From: Pseudomonas sp. NBRC 111124
GTDB lineage: Bacteria; Pseudomonadota; Gammaproteobacteria; Pseudomonadales; Pseudomonadaceae
Assembly (NCBI RefSeq): GCF_001320245.1
Contig: NZ_BCBA01000016.1
Span: forward strand, 1-64,000
Reading direction: 5' to 3'
Length of the DNA stretch: 64,000 nt
The notes beneath the pieces were generated by a model that was given only the letters and a program-made list of their open reading frames with translations, made no database searches and was not told the origin of the DNA. Shown piece after piece: positions 44,808 through 54,021 of the stretch (the first letter of the stretch is position 1; the number at the start of each line of letters is the position of its first letter). Both the position numbers and the translations under genes were made by a program.

Positions 44808-46160
44808 TCAGGCAGTCAAACGTTGATGTTCAGCCACGGCGCGCGCCACCCAGACGCGGGCCTGGCCGAGGTAATGGGCAGGGTCGAGCAGGCGATCAAG
44901 TTCTTCCGCGCTCAGTTCGGCGCTGACCTGTGGCTCGTCACCCAACACGGCGCGCAGGTGGCGCTGTTGGGCCACGGCACGCTGGCAGCATTGCTCCAGC
45001 AGGTGGTGGGCACGGTCACGGCCCAGGCGCTGGGCGAGCACGATGCTCACCGCTTCGGCCAGTACCAGGCCTTGGGTCAGGTCGAGGTTGCGGCGCATGC
45101 GCTCGGCATCCACTTCCATGCCTTCGGCGATCACCTGGGCCTGGCGCAGGGCGCCAGAGACCAGGCAACAGATGTCCGGCAAGGTTTCCCATTCGGCATG
45201 CCACAGGCCGAGGCTGCGCTCGTGCTCCTGGGGCATGGCGGCGAACAGGGTCGAAAGCAAGCCGGGAACACGGGTAGCGGCGCCGATCAGCACCGCCGCG
45301 CCGACCGGGTTGCGCTTGTGCGGCATGGTCGACGAACCGCCCTTGCCCGGCGCGGAAGGCTCGAACACCTCACCGGCTTCGGTCTGCATCAGCAGGCTGA
45401 CATCGCGGCCGAACTTGCCCAGGCTGCCGGCAACCAGGCCCAGTACCGAGGCGAACTCCACCAGGCGATCACGCTGGGTGTGCCAAGGCTGTTCGGGCAA
45501 GGTCAGCTTGAGCTGTTCGGCCAGGGCTTCTGCCACCGGCATGGCTTTGCTACCCAGCGCCGCCAGGCTGCCGGAGGCACCGCCGAACTGCAGCACCAGC
45601 AAGCGCGGGCGCAGTTCCTGCAGGCGCTGGCGATGGCGGGTCAAGGCGCCGAGTACACCGGCCAGCTTCATGCCCAGAGTCACGGGCGTGGCATGTTGCA
45701 GCCAGGTTCGGCCGACCAGCGGCGTGTCGGCATGCTGCAAGGCCTGGCGGGCCAGGGTCTCGGCCAGCTTGGCGAGATCGGCTTCGATCAGGTCCAGTGC
45801 ATCGCGCAACTGCAGGACCAGCCCGGTATCCATCGCGTCCTGGCTGGTAGCGCCCAGATGCACATAGCGTTCGGCTTCGGGCACACCACTGGCGATCACC
45901 TTGCCCAGCGCCTTGACCAGCGGGATTGCCGAGTTGCCAGCGGTGGCGATGGCGTCGGCCAGGGCACGCACGTCATAGCGTTCGGCCTGGCAGGCCGCCT
46001 CAATGGCCGCCACGGCGCTGTGCGGCACCAGGCCAGCAGCGGCCTCGGCACGTGCCAGTGCGGCCTCGAAGTCGAGCATGCCCTGCAGGCGGCCACGGTC
46101 GGAGAACACGTCGCGCATGGCTGGCGCGGTGAAGTAGGCGTCGAACAGTTGGTTGCTCAT
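44808..46160 (-). CDS. pcaB: 3-carboxy-cis,cis-muconate cycloisomerase PcaB
   Basis: A 450-residue member of the fumarase/aspartase superfamily. The signature GGSSTMPHKRNPVGAAVL (near residues 270-287) and YVHLGATSQDAMDTGL near 102-117 show the active-site regions. It cyclises 3-carboxymuconate to 4-carboxymuconolactone, the substrate of PcaC. It starts at ATG 46160, 9 bases after pcaT, with ribosome sequence AAGGACGTTGC, and is followed by pcaD. Confidence 0.96.
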   Translation of the reverse strand: MSNQLFDAYFTAPAMRDVFSDRGRLQGMLDFEAALARAEAAAGLVPHSAVAAIEAACQAERYDVRALADAIATAGNSAIPLVKALGKVIASGVPEAERYVHLGATSQDAMDTGLVLQLRDALDLIEADLAKLAETLARQALQHADTPLVGRTWLQHATPVTLGMKLAGVLGALTRHRQRLQELRPRLLVLQFGGASGSLAALGSKAMPVAEALAEQLKLTLPEQPWHTQRDRLVEFASVLGLVAGSLGKFGRDVSLLMQTEAGEVFEPSAPGKGGSSTMPHKRNPVGAAVLIGAATRVPGLLSTLFAAMPQEHERSLGLWHAEWETLPDICCLVSGALRQAQVIAEGMEVDAERMRRNLDLTQGLVLAEAVSIVLAQRLGRDRAHHLLEQCCQRAVAQQRHLRAVLGDEPQVSAELSAEELDRLLDPAHYLGQARVWVARAVAEHQRLTA

Positions 46161-46169
46161 GCAACGTCC

Positions 46170-47459
46170 TTAATCATCGTGGTGCAGGTACTCCGCCTGC
46201 TTCGGCAGGCGCAGGCTGAACAGGAAGGCAATTGCCATCATGGCCGTCACGTACCAGTAGAAGGTGTTTTCCATGCCCATGGTCTTCAGGCCCAGGGCCA
46301 CGTATTCAGCGGAACCACCGAACGCTGCGTTGGCCACCGCGTAAGCCAGGCCCACCCCCAGCGCACGCACCTGCGGCGGGAACATCTCGGCTTTCACCAG
46401 GCCACTGATCGAGGTGTAGAAGCTGACGATGCACAGGGCCAGGGTGATCAGCACGAAGGCCATGAACGGGCTGCTCACTGTCTTCAGCGCCATCAGCAGC
46501 GGGACGGTGAAGATCGTGCCCAATGCACCGAACAGCAGCATCGAGTTACGCCGGCCGATGCGGTCGGAGAGCATGCCGAAGAACGGCTGCATCACCATGT
46601 ACAGGAACAGCGCGCCGGTCATCACGAAACTGGCGGTCTTCGCCGGCATGCCTGCCGTATTGACCAGGTACTTCTGCATGTAGGTGGTGAAGGTGTAGAA
46701 GATCAGCGAACCACCAGCGGTGTAGCCCAGCACGGTGATGAACGCTGCGGTGTGGTTGCGGAACAGCCCTTTGATGGTACCGGCGTCCTTGTCCTTGCGG
46801 GTTTCGGCGCTGCTGGTCTCGTGCAGCGAGCGGCGCAGCATCAGCGAAATCAGCGCGGCGATGGCACCGACCACGAACGGAATGCGCCAGCCCCAGGCGC
46901 GCAGTTCTTCCTCGGTCAGCAGCTGTTGCATGATTACGACCACCAGCACCGCCAGCAACTGGCCACCGATCAGGGTCACGTACTGGAACGACGCGAAGAA
47001 GCCGCGCTGGCCGCGCAGGGCCACTTCACTCATGTAGGTCGCGGTGGTGCCGTACTCGCCGCCCACCGACAGGCCCTGGATCAGCCGTGCCAGCAACAGC
47101 AGCGCCGGAGCCCAGGCACCGATGCTCGAATAGGTTGGCAAGCAGGCGATCATCAGCGAGCCGAAGCACATCATCAGCACCGAGATCATCAGGGAATTCT
47201 TGCGACCATGGCGGTCAGCCAGGCGGCCGAAGAGCCAGCCACCGATCGGGCGCATCAGGAAGCCTGCAGCGAATACACCGGCGGTGTTGAGCAGCTGCAC
47301 GGTGGGGTCGTCAGAGGGGAAGAAAGACGCGGCGAAGTAGATCGCGCTGAAGGCATAGACGTAGAAGTCGAACCATTCCACCAGGTTGCCCGAAGAGGCA
47401 CCAACGATGGCGAAGATGCGTTTGCTGCGCTCTTCACCGGTGTAATAGCTTGAGGTCAT
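46170..47459 (-). CDS. pcaT: MFS dicarboxylic acid transporter PcaT
   Basis: A 429-residue MFS symporter of the metabolite:proton group, related to the kgtP-like protein in this window (shared [25 protein letters not shown] start, and [14 protein letters not shown]). In P. putida PcaT imports 3-oxoadipate and related dicarboxylates. Its position between pcaF and pcaB matches the known order. A REP pair fills the 188-base gap to pcaF, and no PcaR box was seen there. Confidence 0.9.
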   Translation of the reverse strand: MTSSYYTGEERSKRIFAIVGASSGNLVEWFDFYVYAFSAIYFAASFFPSDDPTVQLLNTAGVFAAGFLMRPIGGWLFGRLADRHGRKNSLMISVLMMCFGSLMIACLPTYSSIGAWAPALLLLARLIQGLSVGGEYGTTATYMSEVALRGQRGFFASFQYVTLIGGQLLAVLVVVIMQQLLTEEELRAWGWRIPFVVGAIAALISLMLRRSLHETSSAETRKDKDAGTIKGLFRNHTAAFITVLGYTAGGSLIFYTFTTYMQKYLVNTAGMPAKTASFVMTGALFLYMVMQPFFGMLSDRIGRRNSMLLFGALGTIFTVPLLMALKTVSSPFMAFVLITLALCIVSFYTSISGLVKAEMFPPQVRALGVGLAYAVANAAFGGSAEYVALGLKTMGMENTFYWYVTAMMAIAFLFSLRLPKQAEYLHHDD

Positions 47460-47557
47460 GGTGTGTTTACTCCAGAAGTGTCACAGGTAAGTCTAGACAT
47501 ACCCAGTAACACACACGTTCCGCTTGCCGGGTAGCAATTGGCCTTATGCCGTAAGTG

Positions 47558-47641
47558 CCGGCCTCTTCGCGGGTAAACCCGCTCCTACAGAGGGAGGCGT
47601 GGTTCCCCCTGTGGGAGCGGGTTTACCCGCGAAGAGGCCGG
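47558..47641. repeat. REP inverted pair
   Basis: CCGGCCTCTTCGCGGGTAAA is mirrored by TTTACCCGCGAAGAGGCCGG, with about 45 bases between. It lies between pcaT and the pcaF end. Confidence 0.92.
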
Positions 47642-47647
47642 TACAGG

Positions 47648-48850
47648 TCAAACCCGCTCGATGGCCAACGCCAGGCCCTGGCCGACGCCCACACACATGG
47701 TTGCCAGGCCCTTGCGGCCGCCGCTCTTCTCCAGCTGGTGAAGCGCTGTCAGCACCAGGCGCGCACCGCTCATGCCCAGCGGGTGGCCCAGGGCGATCGC
47801 GCCGCCGTTGGGGTTCACCTGCGGCGCATCGTCGGCCACACCCAGCTCGCGCAGCACCGCCAGGCCTTGGCTGGCGAAGGCTTCGTTGAGCTCGATCACA
47901 TCGAAATCATTCACTGCCACACCCAGGCGCTCGGTCAGCTTGCGCACCGCCGGCACCGGGCCGATGCCCATGACACGCGGGGCAACACCGGCGCTGGCCA
48001 TGCCCAGTACGCGGGCCCGTGGGGTCAGGCCATGCTTCTTCACCGCCTCGGCCGAAGCCAGGATCAGTGCCGCAGCACCGTCGTTGACGCCCGAGGCGTT
48101 GCCAGCGGTAACCGTCTTGTCCGGGCCGTTGACCGGCTTGAGTTTGGTCAGGGCTTCCAGCGTGGTCTCAGGGCGCAGGTGCTCGTCACGCTCGACGAGG
48201 GTTTCGCCCTTCTTGTGGGCGATACGCACGGGCACGATCTCTTCGGCGAAGAAGCCCGCAGCCTGGGCCGCAGCAGCCTTCTGCTGGCTGCGCAGGGCGA
48301 AAGCGTCCTGGTCAGCACGGGAAACGTTGTAGTCGTCAGCCACGTTATCGGCAGTCTCTGGCATGGCGTCGACCCCGTACTGGCTCTTCATCAGCGGGTT
48401 GACGAAACGCCAGCCGATGGTGGTGTCTTCGAGCTTCATGTTGCGCGAATAGCCGCTTTCGGCCTTGCCCATGACGAACGGCGCACGCGACATCGACTCG
48501 ACGCCGCCGGCAATCACGAACTCCATCTCGCCGCTGGCAATGGCGCGGAAGGCCGTGCCGATGGCGTCCATGCCCGAAGCACACAGGCGGTTCAGGGTCA
48601 CACCCGGTACGCTCTCTGGCAGGCCGGCCAGCAGCAGGGCCATGCGCGCGACGTTGCGGTTGTCTTCACCGGCCTGGTTGGCGCAGCCGAAGAACACTTC
48701 GTCGAGCTGGTCCCACTGTACCGACGGGTTGCGTTCGATCAGCGCCTTCAGCGGCACGGCCGCCAGGTCGTCGGCACGCACGCCGGCCAGGGCGCCGCCA
48801 AAGCGGCCGATCGGGGTGCGGATGGCGTCACAGATAAATACTTCACGCAT
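47648..48850 (-). CDS. pcaF: 3-oxoadipyl-CoA thiolase PcaF
   Basis: A 400-residue thiolase that splits 3-oxoadipyl-CoA into succinyl-CoA and acetyl-CoA, the last step of the pathway. The acyl-accepting Cys is in [15 protein letters not shown] near residue 90; the base His is in [17 protein letters not shown] near 354; a second Cys is in [10 protein letters not shown] near 386. Ribosome sequence GCAGGAGAAGCCTG precedes ATG 48850. Two PcaR-like boxes lie 65-98 bases upstream, consistent with PcaR activation. Confidence 0.96.
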   Translation of the reverse strand: MREVFICDAIRTPIGRFGGALAGVRADDLAAVPLKALIERNPSVQWDQLDEVFFGCANQAGEDNRNVARMALLLAGLPESVPGVTLNRLCASGMDAIGTAFRAIASGEMEFVIAGGVESMSRAPFVMGKAESGYSRNMKLEDTTIGWRFVNPLMKSQYGVDAMPETADNVADDYNVSRADQDAFALRSQQKAAAAQAAGFFAEEIVPVRIAHKKGETLVERDEHLRPETTLEALTKLKPVNGPDKTVTAGNASGVNDGAAALILASAEAVKKHGLTPRARVLGMASAGVAPRVMGIGPVPAVRKLTERLGVAVNDFDVIELNEAFASQGLAVLRELGVADDAPQVNPNGGAIALGHPLGMSGARLVLTALHQLEKSGGRKGLATMCVGVGQGLALAIERV

Positions 48851-48914
48851 CAGGCTTCTCCTGCCAGGGGTGCTACGTTGAGCCCAGATTAAGGAGACAG
48901 AGGGGTCGCTTACA

Positions 48915-48948
48915 ATTCGATAATCGACTATCCGTGCGATTATCGAAC
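48915..48948. promoter_or_regulatory. Pair of PcaR boxes upstream of pcaF
   Basis: ATTCGATAATCGACT (48915-48929) and GTGCGATTATCGAAC (48934-48948) are opposed copies of the PcaR sequence GTTCGATAATCGCAC; the second is an exact match on the complement. They lie 65-98 bases before pcaF. Confidence 0.8.
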
Positions 48949-49006
48949 AAAATGTTGCCCTGCTATCCCTCTACGATCAGGGGCCACGGCGCAGTTCCTC
49001 ACCGGG

Positions 49007-50350
49007 TCAGGTCGCGTCGGCGTGACTCACCAAGCCTTTGACGATCACGGCGAGTGTGGCCAGCGCCGCCGGTACCAGCAATGCGGTCAGCACCTGCTCG
49101 AAGCTCCAGCCCAGGCCCAGCAGCGTCGCGCCACTCCAGGCCCCGAGGATCGCGCCGAAGCGGCCGATACCCAGCATCCACGATACGCCTGTGGCGCGCC
49201 CTTGGGTCGGGTAGAAGCGTGCGGCCAGCGACGGCATGGCCGATTGCGCGCCGTTGACGCACATGCCGGCGACCAGCACCAGGGTGGCAAGTACGGTGAT
49301 GTTGCCCAGGCTCTGGCCCACGGCGTAGGCAAACACTCCGGCCAGGAAGTAGAAGATGCCGATGACCTTGTGCGGATTGAAGCGATCCATGGCCCACCCC
49401 ACCAGCACCGCGCTGAGCACACCGCCGAACTGGAACAGCGCTCCGATGAACGCGGCTTGTTCCATGCTGGCGCCGCTGTCGCGCATCAGCGTCGGCAGCC
49501 AGCTGGTCAGCAGGTAGACGATCACCAGGCCCATGAAGTAGGTCAGCCACAGCAGCACCGTGCCAAGGCCGTAGGTCCCGGAGAAGATCACCGCAAACAC
49601 GTTGCGCGTCGCCACGGCCTTCTGCTCTGGCACGCTGAAGCTGGCCGCCTGCGCCACCACCGCCGGAGCGATGGGCGCCAGGGTCTTGCGCACCTTGTCG
49701 TTACCGCGGTTGCGCACCACCAGGAAGCGCGCCGACTCCGGCAGCCAGACCATCAGCACCACGGCCAGCAGCAACGGCAGCACGCCACCGATCACCAGCA
49801 GGCTATGCCAGCCATAGGCCGGGATCATCTTCGCGGAAATGAAACCGCCACCGGCCATGCCGAGGTTGAAGCCACAGAACATGCTGGTCACCAGCAGCGA
49901 TTTGAGGCGCTCCGGGGTGTATTCCGACAGCAACGTGGTGGCGTTGGGCATCCCCGCTCCAAGCCCCAGGCCGGTCAGGAAGCGCAGCACCAGCAGCTGG
50001 TCGACGTTGCCGGCATAGGCCGAGGCCAGGCTGAAGCCACCGAATACCAGCACCGCCCCGACCAGCACTCCCTTGCGCCCGAAACGGTCGGCCAGCGGCC
50101 CGGAACCCAGGGCACCGAACACCATACCGATCAACGCGGCACTCATCACCGGGCCGAGGCTGGCGCGGTCGATGCCCCATTCCTGCGACAAGGCCGGCGC
50201 GATGAAGCCCATGGCCGCGGTATCGAGGCCATCGAGAAAGACGATCAGGAAGCAGAGAATCACCACGCGCCATTGATAGCGCGACAGTGGCTGTTCATTG
50301 ATGAACGACTGGACGTCGAGATTGTTCCCGACAGACTGTGGTTGGTTCAT
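49007..50350 (-). CDS. pcaK: 4-hydroxybenzoate/protocatechuate transporter PcaK
   Basis: A 447-residue MFS symporter of the aromatic acid:proton group. The DGLDTAAMGFIAPAL segment in the first membrane helix (about residues 40-54) is the AAHS signature needed for uptake, and GPLADRFGRKGVLVGAV follows. In P. putida PcaK imports 4-hydroxybenzoate and is also its chemoreceptor partner. ATG 50350 is preceded on the coding strand by AACAACAA, a possible Hfq/Crc motif. It lies between pcaR and pcaF. Confidence 0.93.
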   Translation of the reverse strand: MNQPQSVGNNLDVQSFINEQPLSRYQWRVVILCFLIVFLDGLDTAAMGFIAPALSQEWGIDRASLGPVMSAALIGMVFGALGSGPLADRFGRKGVLVGAVLVFGGFSLASAYAGNVDQLLVLRFLTGLGLGAGMPNATTLLSEYTPERLKSLLVTSMFCGFNLGMAGGGFISAKMIPAYGWHSLLVIGGVLPLLLAVVLMVWLPESARFLVVRNRGNDKVRKTLAPIAPAVVAQAASFSVPEQKAVATRNVFAVIFSGTYGLGTVLLWLTYFMGLVIVYLLTSWLPTLMRDSGASMEQAAFIGALFQFGGVLSAVLVGWAMDRFNPHKVIGIFYFLAGVFAYAVGQSLGNITVLATLVLVAGMCVNGAQSAMPSLAARFYPTQGRATGVSWMLGIGRFGAILGAWSGATLLGLGWSFEQVLTALLVPAALATLAVIVKGLVSHADAT

Positions 50351-50357
50351 TGTTGTT
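50350..50357 (-). promoter_or_regulatory. Candidate Hfq/Crc target motif at the pcaK start
   Basis: On the coding strand AACAACAA fits AAnAAnAA and its last A is the first base of the start codon, where bound Hfq would block initiation. Confidence 0.45.
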
Positions 50358-50606
50358 ATCCAGAAAGGGGGGCACGGTCGGCCACTGCACTTAGGTCAAG
50401 AGCACAGGGCTTGAATATTCGATGAAGTGCGGCCTGAATCAGCCTGGATACAACGGTACTGCGTGCGGGTGCGGCCGCAGCAGTCGAGTGACAGTGGTCA
50501 TGGGATGCGCCTCTTATGTTTTTGTTGTATCGGTCGGCAGAGCCGACCGTTGCGAGAGACATTAATCAGCGACCGGGGGGTGGCGCAATTCACCCGAAGC
50601 GACACT

Positions 50607-50621
50607 GTGCGTTTATCGAAC
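50607..50621. promoter_or_regulatory. PcaR-like box between pcaR and pcaK
   Basis: GTGCGTTTATCGAAC differs from the complement of the PcaR box at one position. It lies 24 bases after the pcaR stop and about 255 bases before pcaK. Confidence 0.6.
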
Positions 50622-50644
50622 AGGAAACTGTGTCGCCAACGCCG

Positions 50645-51520
50645 TCAACCGAACAACTGATGGCAAAGGTCGCGGCTGGCCGCCAGCAGGATCGGCAGGA
50701 AGCGCTGCTCCAGCTCGCTGCGCGTCACCCGCCCGACATGGGTGCTCACGTTCAACGCCGCCAGCACTTGCCCGGACGCGTCATAGATAGGCACAGCGAT
50801 CGAGCGCAGCCCCTGCTCAAGTTCCTGGTCGACCACGCACCAGCCCTGCTCGCGCACCTGCTGAATGCAGGCGAACAACGATTCGGGGTCGTTCAGGGTA
50901 CGGCTGGTGCGTGCCTTGAGATCGGCGCGGTCCAGGTACTCGCGCAGGCTGGTGTCATCCATGGCCGCCAGCAGGATGCGCCCCATGGACGTGCAATAGG
51001 CCGGCAACCGTCCACCGACCGACAGGTCGACCGAGATCAGCCGCTCCACCGTGGCCGAACGGGCTATATAAAGAATGTCGTCGCCTTCGAGGGTGGCCAT
51101 GTTGGCCGCCTCGTGCAACTGGTCGCTGATGCGGTCCAGATAAGGCTGGGCCGACACCGCCAGCGGCGTCGACGACAGGTAGGCGTGGCCCAGGGTCAGC
51201 ACTTTCGGCAGCAGCGAATAGGTGCGCCCGTCGGTGGTGGCGTAACCCAGTTTGATCAGGGTGTGCAGGCAGCGGCGCACGGCGGCTCTGGGGATTTCGG
51301 TGCGATGACTGATCTGGGCGATGGTCAGGTGGCGCTTGCGCTCCTGGAAGGCCTGTATCACCGCCAGGCCACGGGCGAGGGAGGTCATGAAGTCAGGGTC
51401 GCCGGTAAACGCCTGAATTCGCTTGGCCGGTGAGGCCACGATCGGCGGCGCCAGCGCAGGCGCGCTCGGGCGGGACGCCTCTGGGTTGGCAGATTCGTTG
51501 GCCGTGGTTTCGTCGCTCAT
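50645..51520 (-). CDS. pcaR: IclR-family regulator PcaR
   Basis: A 291-residue regulator. After a Pro/Ala-rich N-terminus, the winged helix includes RHLTIAQISHRTEIPRAAV and RRCLHTLIKLGYATTDGRTY (about residues 65-110). The effector domain contains IARSATVERLISVDLSVGGRL and CVVDQELEQGLRSIAVPIYD, as in P. putida PcaR, which activates pca genes with 3-oxoadipate. ATG 51520 follows TTGAGGTGAGCG. Two boxes at 51548-51581 imply that it represses itself. Confidence 0.95.
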   Translation of the reverse strand: MSDETTANESANPEASRPSAPALAPPIVASPAKRIQAFTGDPDFMTSLARGLAVIQAFQERKRHLTIAQISHRTEIPRAAVRRCLHTLIKLGYATTDGRTYSLLPKVLTLGHAYLSSTPLAVSAQPYLDRISDQLHEAANMATLEGDDILYIARSATVERLISVDLSVGGRLPAYCTSMGRILLAAMDDTSLREYLDRADLKARTSRTLNDPESLFACIQQVREQGWCVVDQELEQGLRSIAVPIYDASGQVLAALNVSTHVGRVTRSELEQRFLPILLAASRDLCHQLFG

Positions 51521-51547
51521 CGCTCACCTCAAAAAAATCGCTGGCTC

Positions 51548-51581
51548 GTGCGATTATCGAACGAACGGCCGATAATCGCAA
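51548..51581. promoter_or_regulatory. PcaR boxes in the pcaR promoter
   Basis: GTGCGATTATCGAAC (51548-51562) is an exact complement match to the PcaR box, and GGCCGATAATCGCAA (51567-51581) an inverted weaker copy. They lie 28 bases upstream of the pcaR ATG. Confidence 0.8.
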
Positions 51582-51707
51582 TTGACCGCTGACAAATTTA
51601 CTTATACCTTTCTCCTGCCACATGTGGCTTCTTTGGAGAGACTGGTCAGGTACCCACCGTAGAAGTCCCCAGGCAACGGCCTCGCCTCGTGCGGGGCCGT
51701 TTTATTT
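51582..51707 (+). ncRNA. Candidate small RNA between pcaR and the 66-residue gene
   Basis: A possible promoter (TTGACC at 51582-51587, TATACC at 51603-51608, a short 15-base spacing) is followed by a terminator at 51675-51707, giving a predicted transcript of about 90 bases with a 12-bp palindrome GCCACATGTGGC at 51617-51628. There is no coding frame in it. The promoter is weak by eye, and the whole could instead be the tail of another transcript. Confidence 0.25.
51675..51707 (+). terminator. Rho-independent terminator without a preceding gene
   Basis: AACGGCC/GGCCGTT is extended inward by four more pairs to an 11-bp stem, followed by TTTTATTT. No plus-strand gene ends before it. Confidence 0.7.
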
Positions 51708-51974
51708 CTGCTATACGGCAACATGACAGCGAACTATTCGATTGCTGTTTGCTCAAAGTTTGTACAAGCCACTGATGGCTCGAAACTTTGCTCGCTGTTG
51801 CATAAATAACCCTGTTTGGCGATTTACCGATTGCTATAATCGATTCCGCTGGCCCGGATCGAGACTCCGGCGTGGAATACTGGCTAGGCCTTCATCCGCA
51901 AACCAGCGCTCGTGTGCATGGGCAACTTGCACCTGCATGCAACACCAGCCACTACTACTCATTCAGGTATTACT
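51708..51974. other. Intergenic region before the 66-residue gene
   Basis: With 51521-51707 this completes a 454-base gap. A TATAAT hexamer at 51835-51840 is a plausible -10 element for the downstream gene, though no good -35 is seen. Nothing else is recognised. Confidence 0.45.
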
Positions 51975-52175
51975 GTGACGAAAGATGAACTGCGCGCTGA
52001 ACTCGAGCGCCAGGCTGAACGTTACAAGGAAGTTTACGGTGGTGAAGTCACCACTTACGCCGCTCAACCGGAGCCGGAACGCAAGCCTTGGCGCAAACGT
52101 GCCACCGTCCAGGATCAGGCCTTCAGCCAGGAACTGGAAAAAATGGAAAAGGAACTGCGCAGCGAGGAGCCCTGA
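51975..52175 (+). CDS. Small charged protein of unknown function
   Basis: A 66-residue, highly charged and helical protein: TKDELRAELERQAERYKEVY at the N-terminus and SQELEKMEKELRSEEP at the end, with a Pro-rich centre (PEPERKPWRKR). There is no signal or membrane segment. The start is GTG 51975; GTG 51912 is in frame but would add a non-conserved-looking stretch. The assignment rests on composition and on a similar small gene being placed here in P. putida. Function is unknown. Confidence 0.5.
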   Translation: MTKDELRAELERQAERYKEVYGGEVTTYAAQPEPERKPWRKRATVQDQAFSQELEKMEKELRSEEP

Positions 52176-52490
52176 CCGGCCTCTTGCACTGCCATTGCGT
52201 CGCGGGCCTGGCGCCCTCGACGCGGCCGATCTTTACTGGATGGCCGAGGATGAAATGGAATTACACAAATTTCATACGATCGTTTGAAGCGTCGCACCGC
52301 GCAGATTTTTCCAGAAATTTAACGAATTTTTGGCAATTTCTTGATTTTTATCGGAAGTTTTGCCGCCAGATCGCGCCACCTTCTCGGCAGAGAGGGCGCT
52401 CACAAAGCTGCCATCGGTCAGCAGTGGGTGCATCGATTGCCAAGGTTTTCTGGCATAATCCCGCCCCCCTATGACCGCCAGACAACCTTC
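52176..52490. other. Intergenic region upstream of the phosphate transporter
   Basis: No gene is supported in these 315 bases. The part 52255-52360 is unusually AT-rich for this genome (runs such as GAATTTTTGG and TTGATTTTTATC) and could hold promoters or an MvaT binding zone. No Pho box was recognised. Confidence 0.45.
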
Positions 52491-53963
52491 ATGATCGATT
52501 TATTCAGCGGACTGGATGCCTGGGTATTGGTGAGCCTGCTGCTCGCCCTGACCTTCGTGCTCGCATTCGAGTTCATCAATGGCTTTCATGACACCGCCAA
52601 CGCGGTAGCCACCGTCATCTATACCAAAGCCATGCCACCACACCTGGCCGTGTTCTTCTCCGGGGTGTTCAACTTCCTCGGCGTTCTGCTCGGCGGTGTC
52701 GGGGTGGCCTACGCCATCGTGCACCTGCTGCCGGTCGAGCTGCTGATCAATGTGAATACCGGGCATGGCCTGGCCATGGTCTTCTCGCTGCTGGCCGCTG
52801 CCATTACCTGGAACCTCGGCACCTGGTACTTCGGCATTCCCGCTTCCAGCTCGCATACCCTGATTGGCTCGATCCTCGGCGTGGGCCTGGCCAACGCACT
52901 GATCAACGACATCCCGCTGGGCGATGGCGTCAACTGGCAAAAGGCGATCGACATCGCCATGTCGCTGGTGGTCTCGCCGATTGCCGGCTTCGCCGTCGCG
53001 GCACTGGTACTGATCGGCCTGAAATGGTGGCGCCCGCTGTCGAAGATGCATAAAACCCCGGAGCAGCGCCGCAAGCTCGACGACAAGAAGCACCCACCGT
53101 TCTGGAACCGCTTGGTCCTGGTGATTTCGGCCATGGGCGTGAGCTTCGTGCACGGTTCCAACGATGGCCAGAAGGGCATCGGCCTGATCATGCTGGTGCT
53201 GATTGGTATCGTTCCGGCCAAGTTCGTCCTCGACCTGAACAGCACTACCTACCAGATCGAGCGCACCCGCGACGCCACCCTGCACATGAGCCAGTTCTAT
53301 CAGCGCAACGCCGCCACCTTGGGCGAGTTCCTGGCACTGGGCAAGGCCAAGTCGACCGACCTGCCAGAGAAGTTCAGCTGCAACCCGCAGCAGACCGAAC
53401 CGACCATCGCTGCCCTGCAGGCCTCGCTGCAAGGTGTGACCGATTACCACGCGCTGGATGCCGAAAAGCGTGTCGAAGTGCGCCGCTACCTACTGTGCCT
53501 GGATGACACTGCGAAGAAGGTAGGCAAACTGCCTGGCCTGGACGCACGCGAAAAGGCCGACCTCGAGAAGCTGCGCAAGGACCTGACCGCGACCACCGAA
53601 TACGCCCCGTTCTGGGTGATCGTGGCCGTCGCCCTGGCCCTGGGCCTGGGCACCATGGTCGGCTGGAAGCGCGTGGTCCTGACCGTCGGCGAGAAGATTG
53701 GCAAGCAGGGCATGACCTATGCCCAGGGCATGTCGGCGCAGATCACCGCGGCTTGCGCCATCGGCATGGCCAACGTGTTTGCCCTGCCGGTGTCGACCAC
53801 CCACGTGCTGTCTTCCGGCGTTGCCGGCACCATGGTCGCCAACAAGAGCGGCCTGCAAGGCGGCACCGTGAAGACCATTCTGTTGGCTTGGGTTCTGACC
53901 CTGCCCGCTTCGATGGGCCTGGCGGCCGGCCTGTTCTGGCTGGCCTCCAAGGCACTGGCCTGA
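52491..53963 (+). CDS. PiT-family inorganic phosphate transporter
   Basis: A 490-residue inner-membrane symporter. The two PiT signature repeats are FEFINGFHDTANAVATVIYT (about residues 24-43) and FVHGSNDGQKGIGLIMLV (about 219-236), each with the Asn-Asp pair used for phosphate or cation binding. A hydrophilic region (about 260-370) splits the membrane halves. The frame is open upstream, but ATG 52491 begins homology. It takes up phosphate, probably as a metal-phosphate complex, at low affinity. It is followed by a strong terminator. Confidence 0.9.
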   Translation: MIDLFSGLDAWVLVSLLLALTFVLAFEFINGFHDTANAVATVIYTKAMPPHLAVFFSGVFNFLGVLLGGVGVAYAIVHLLPVELLINVNTGHGLAMVFSLLAAAITWNLGTWYFGIPASSSHTLIGSILGVGLANALINDIPLGDGVNWQKAIDIAMSLVVSPIAGFAVAALVLIGLKWWRPLSKMHKTPEQRRKLDDKKHPPFWNRLVLVISAMGVSFVHGSNDGQKGIGLIMLVLIGIVPAKFVLDLNSTTYQIERTRDATLHMSQFYQRNAATLGEFLALGKAKSTDLPEKFSCNPQQTEPTIAALQASLQGVTDYHALDAEKRVEVRRYLLCLDDTAKKVGKLPGLDAREKADLEKLRKDLTATTEYAPFWVIVAVALALGLGTMVGWKRVVLTVGEKIGKQGMTYAQGMSAQITAACAIGMANVFALPVSTTHVLSSGVAGTMVANKSGLQGGTVKTILLAWVLTLPASMGLAAGLFWLASKALA

Positions 53964-53980
53964 GCGATACAGCTGCACTG

Positions 53981-54008
53981 AAAAAGGCGCCCTCGGGCGC
54001 CTTTTTCG
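53981..54008. terminator. Terminator between the phosphate transporter and the HerA-like gene
   Basis: AAAAAGGCGCCC and GGGCGCCTTTTT form a near-perfect palindrome with A and T runs on either side, suitable for both convergent genes. Confidence 0.9.
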
Positions 54009-54021
54009 TGGGCGAAAGCAG

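Noticed and set aside
44613..47453. 946-residue open frame on the plus strand
   Set aside because: It lies exactly antisense to pcaD, pcaB and pcaT, is rich in His, Gln and Arg as expected of GC-rich shadow frames, and shows no known domain.
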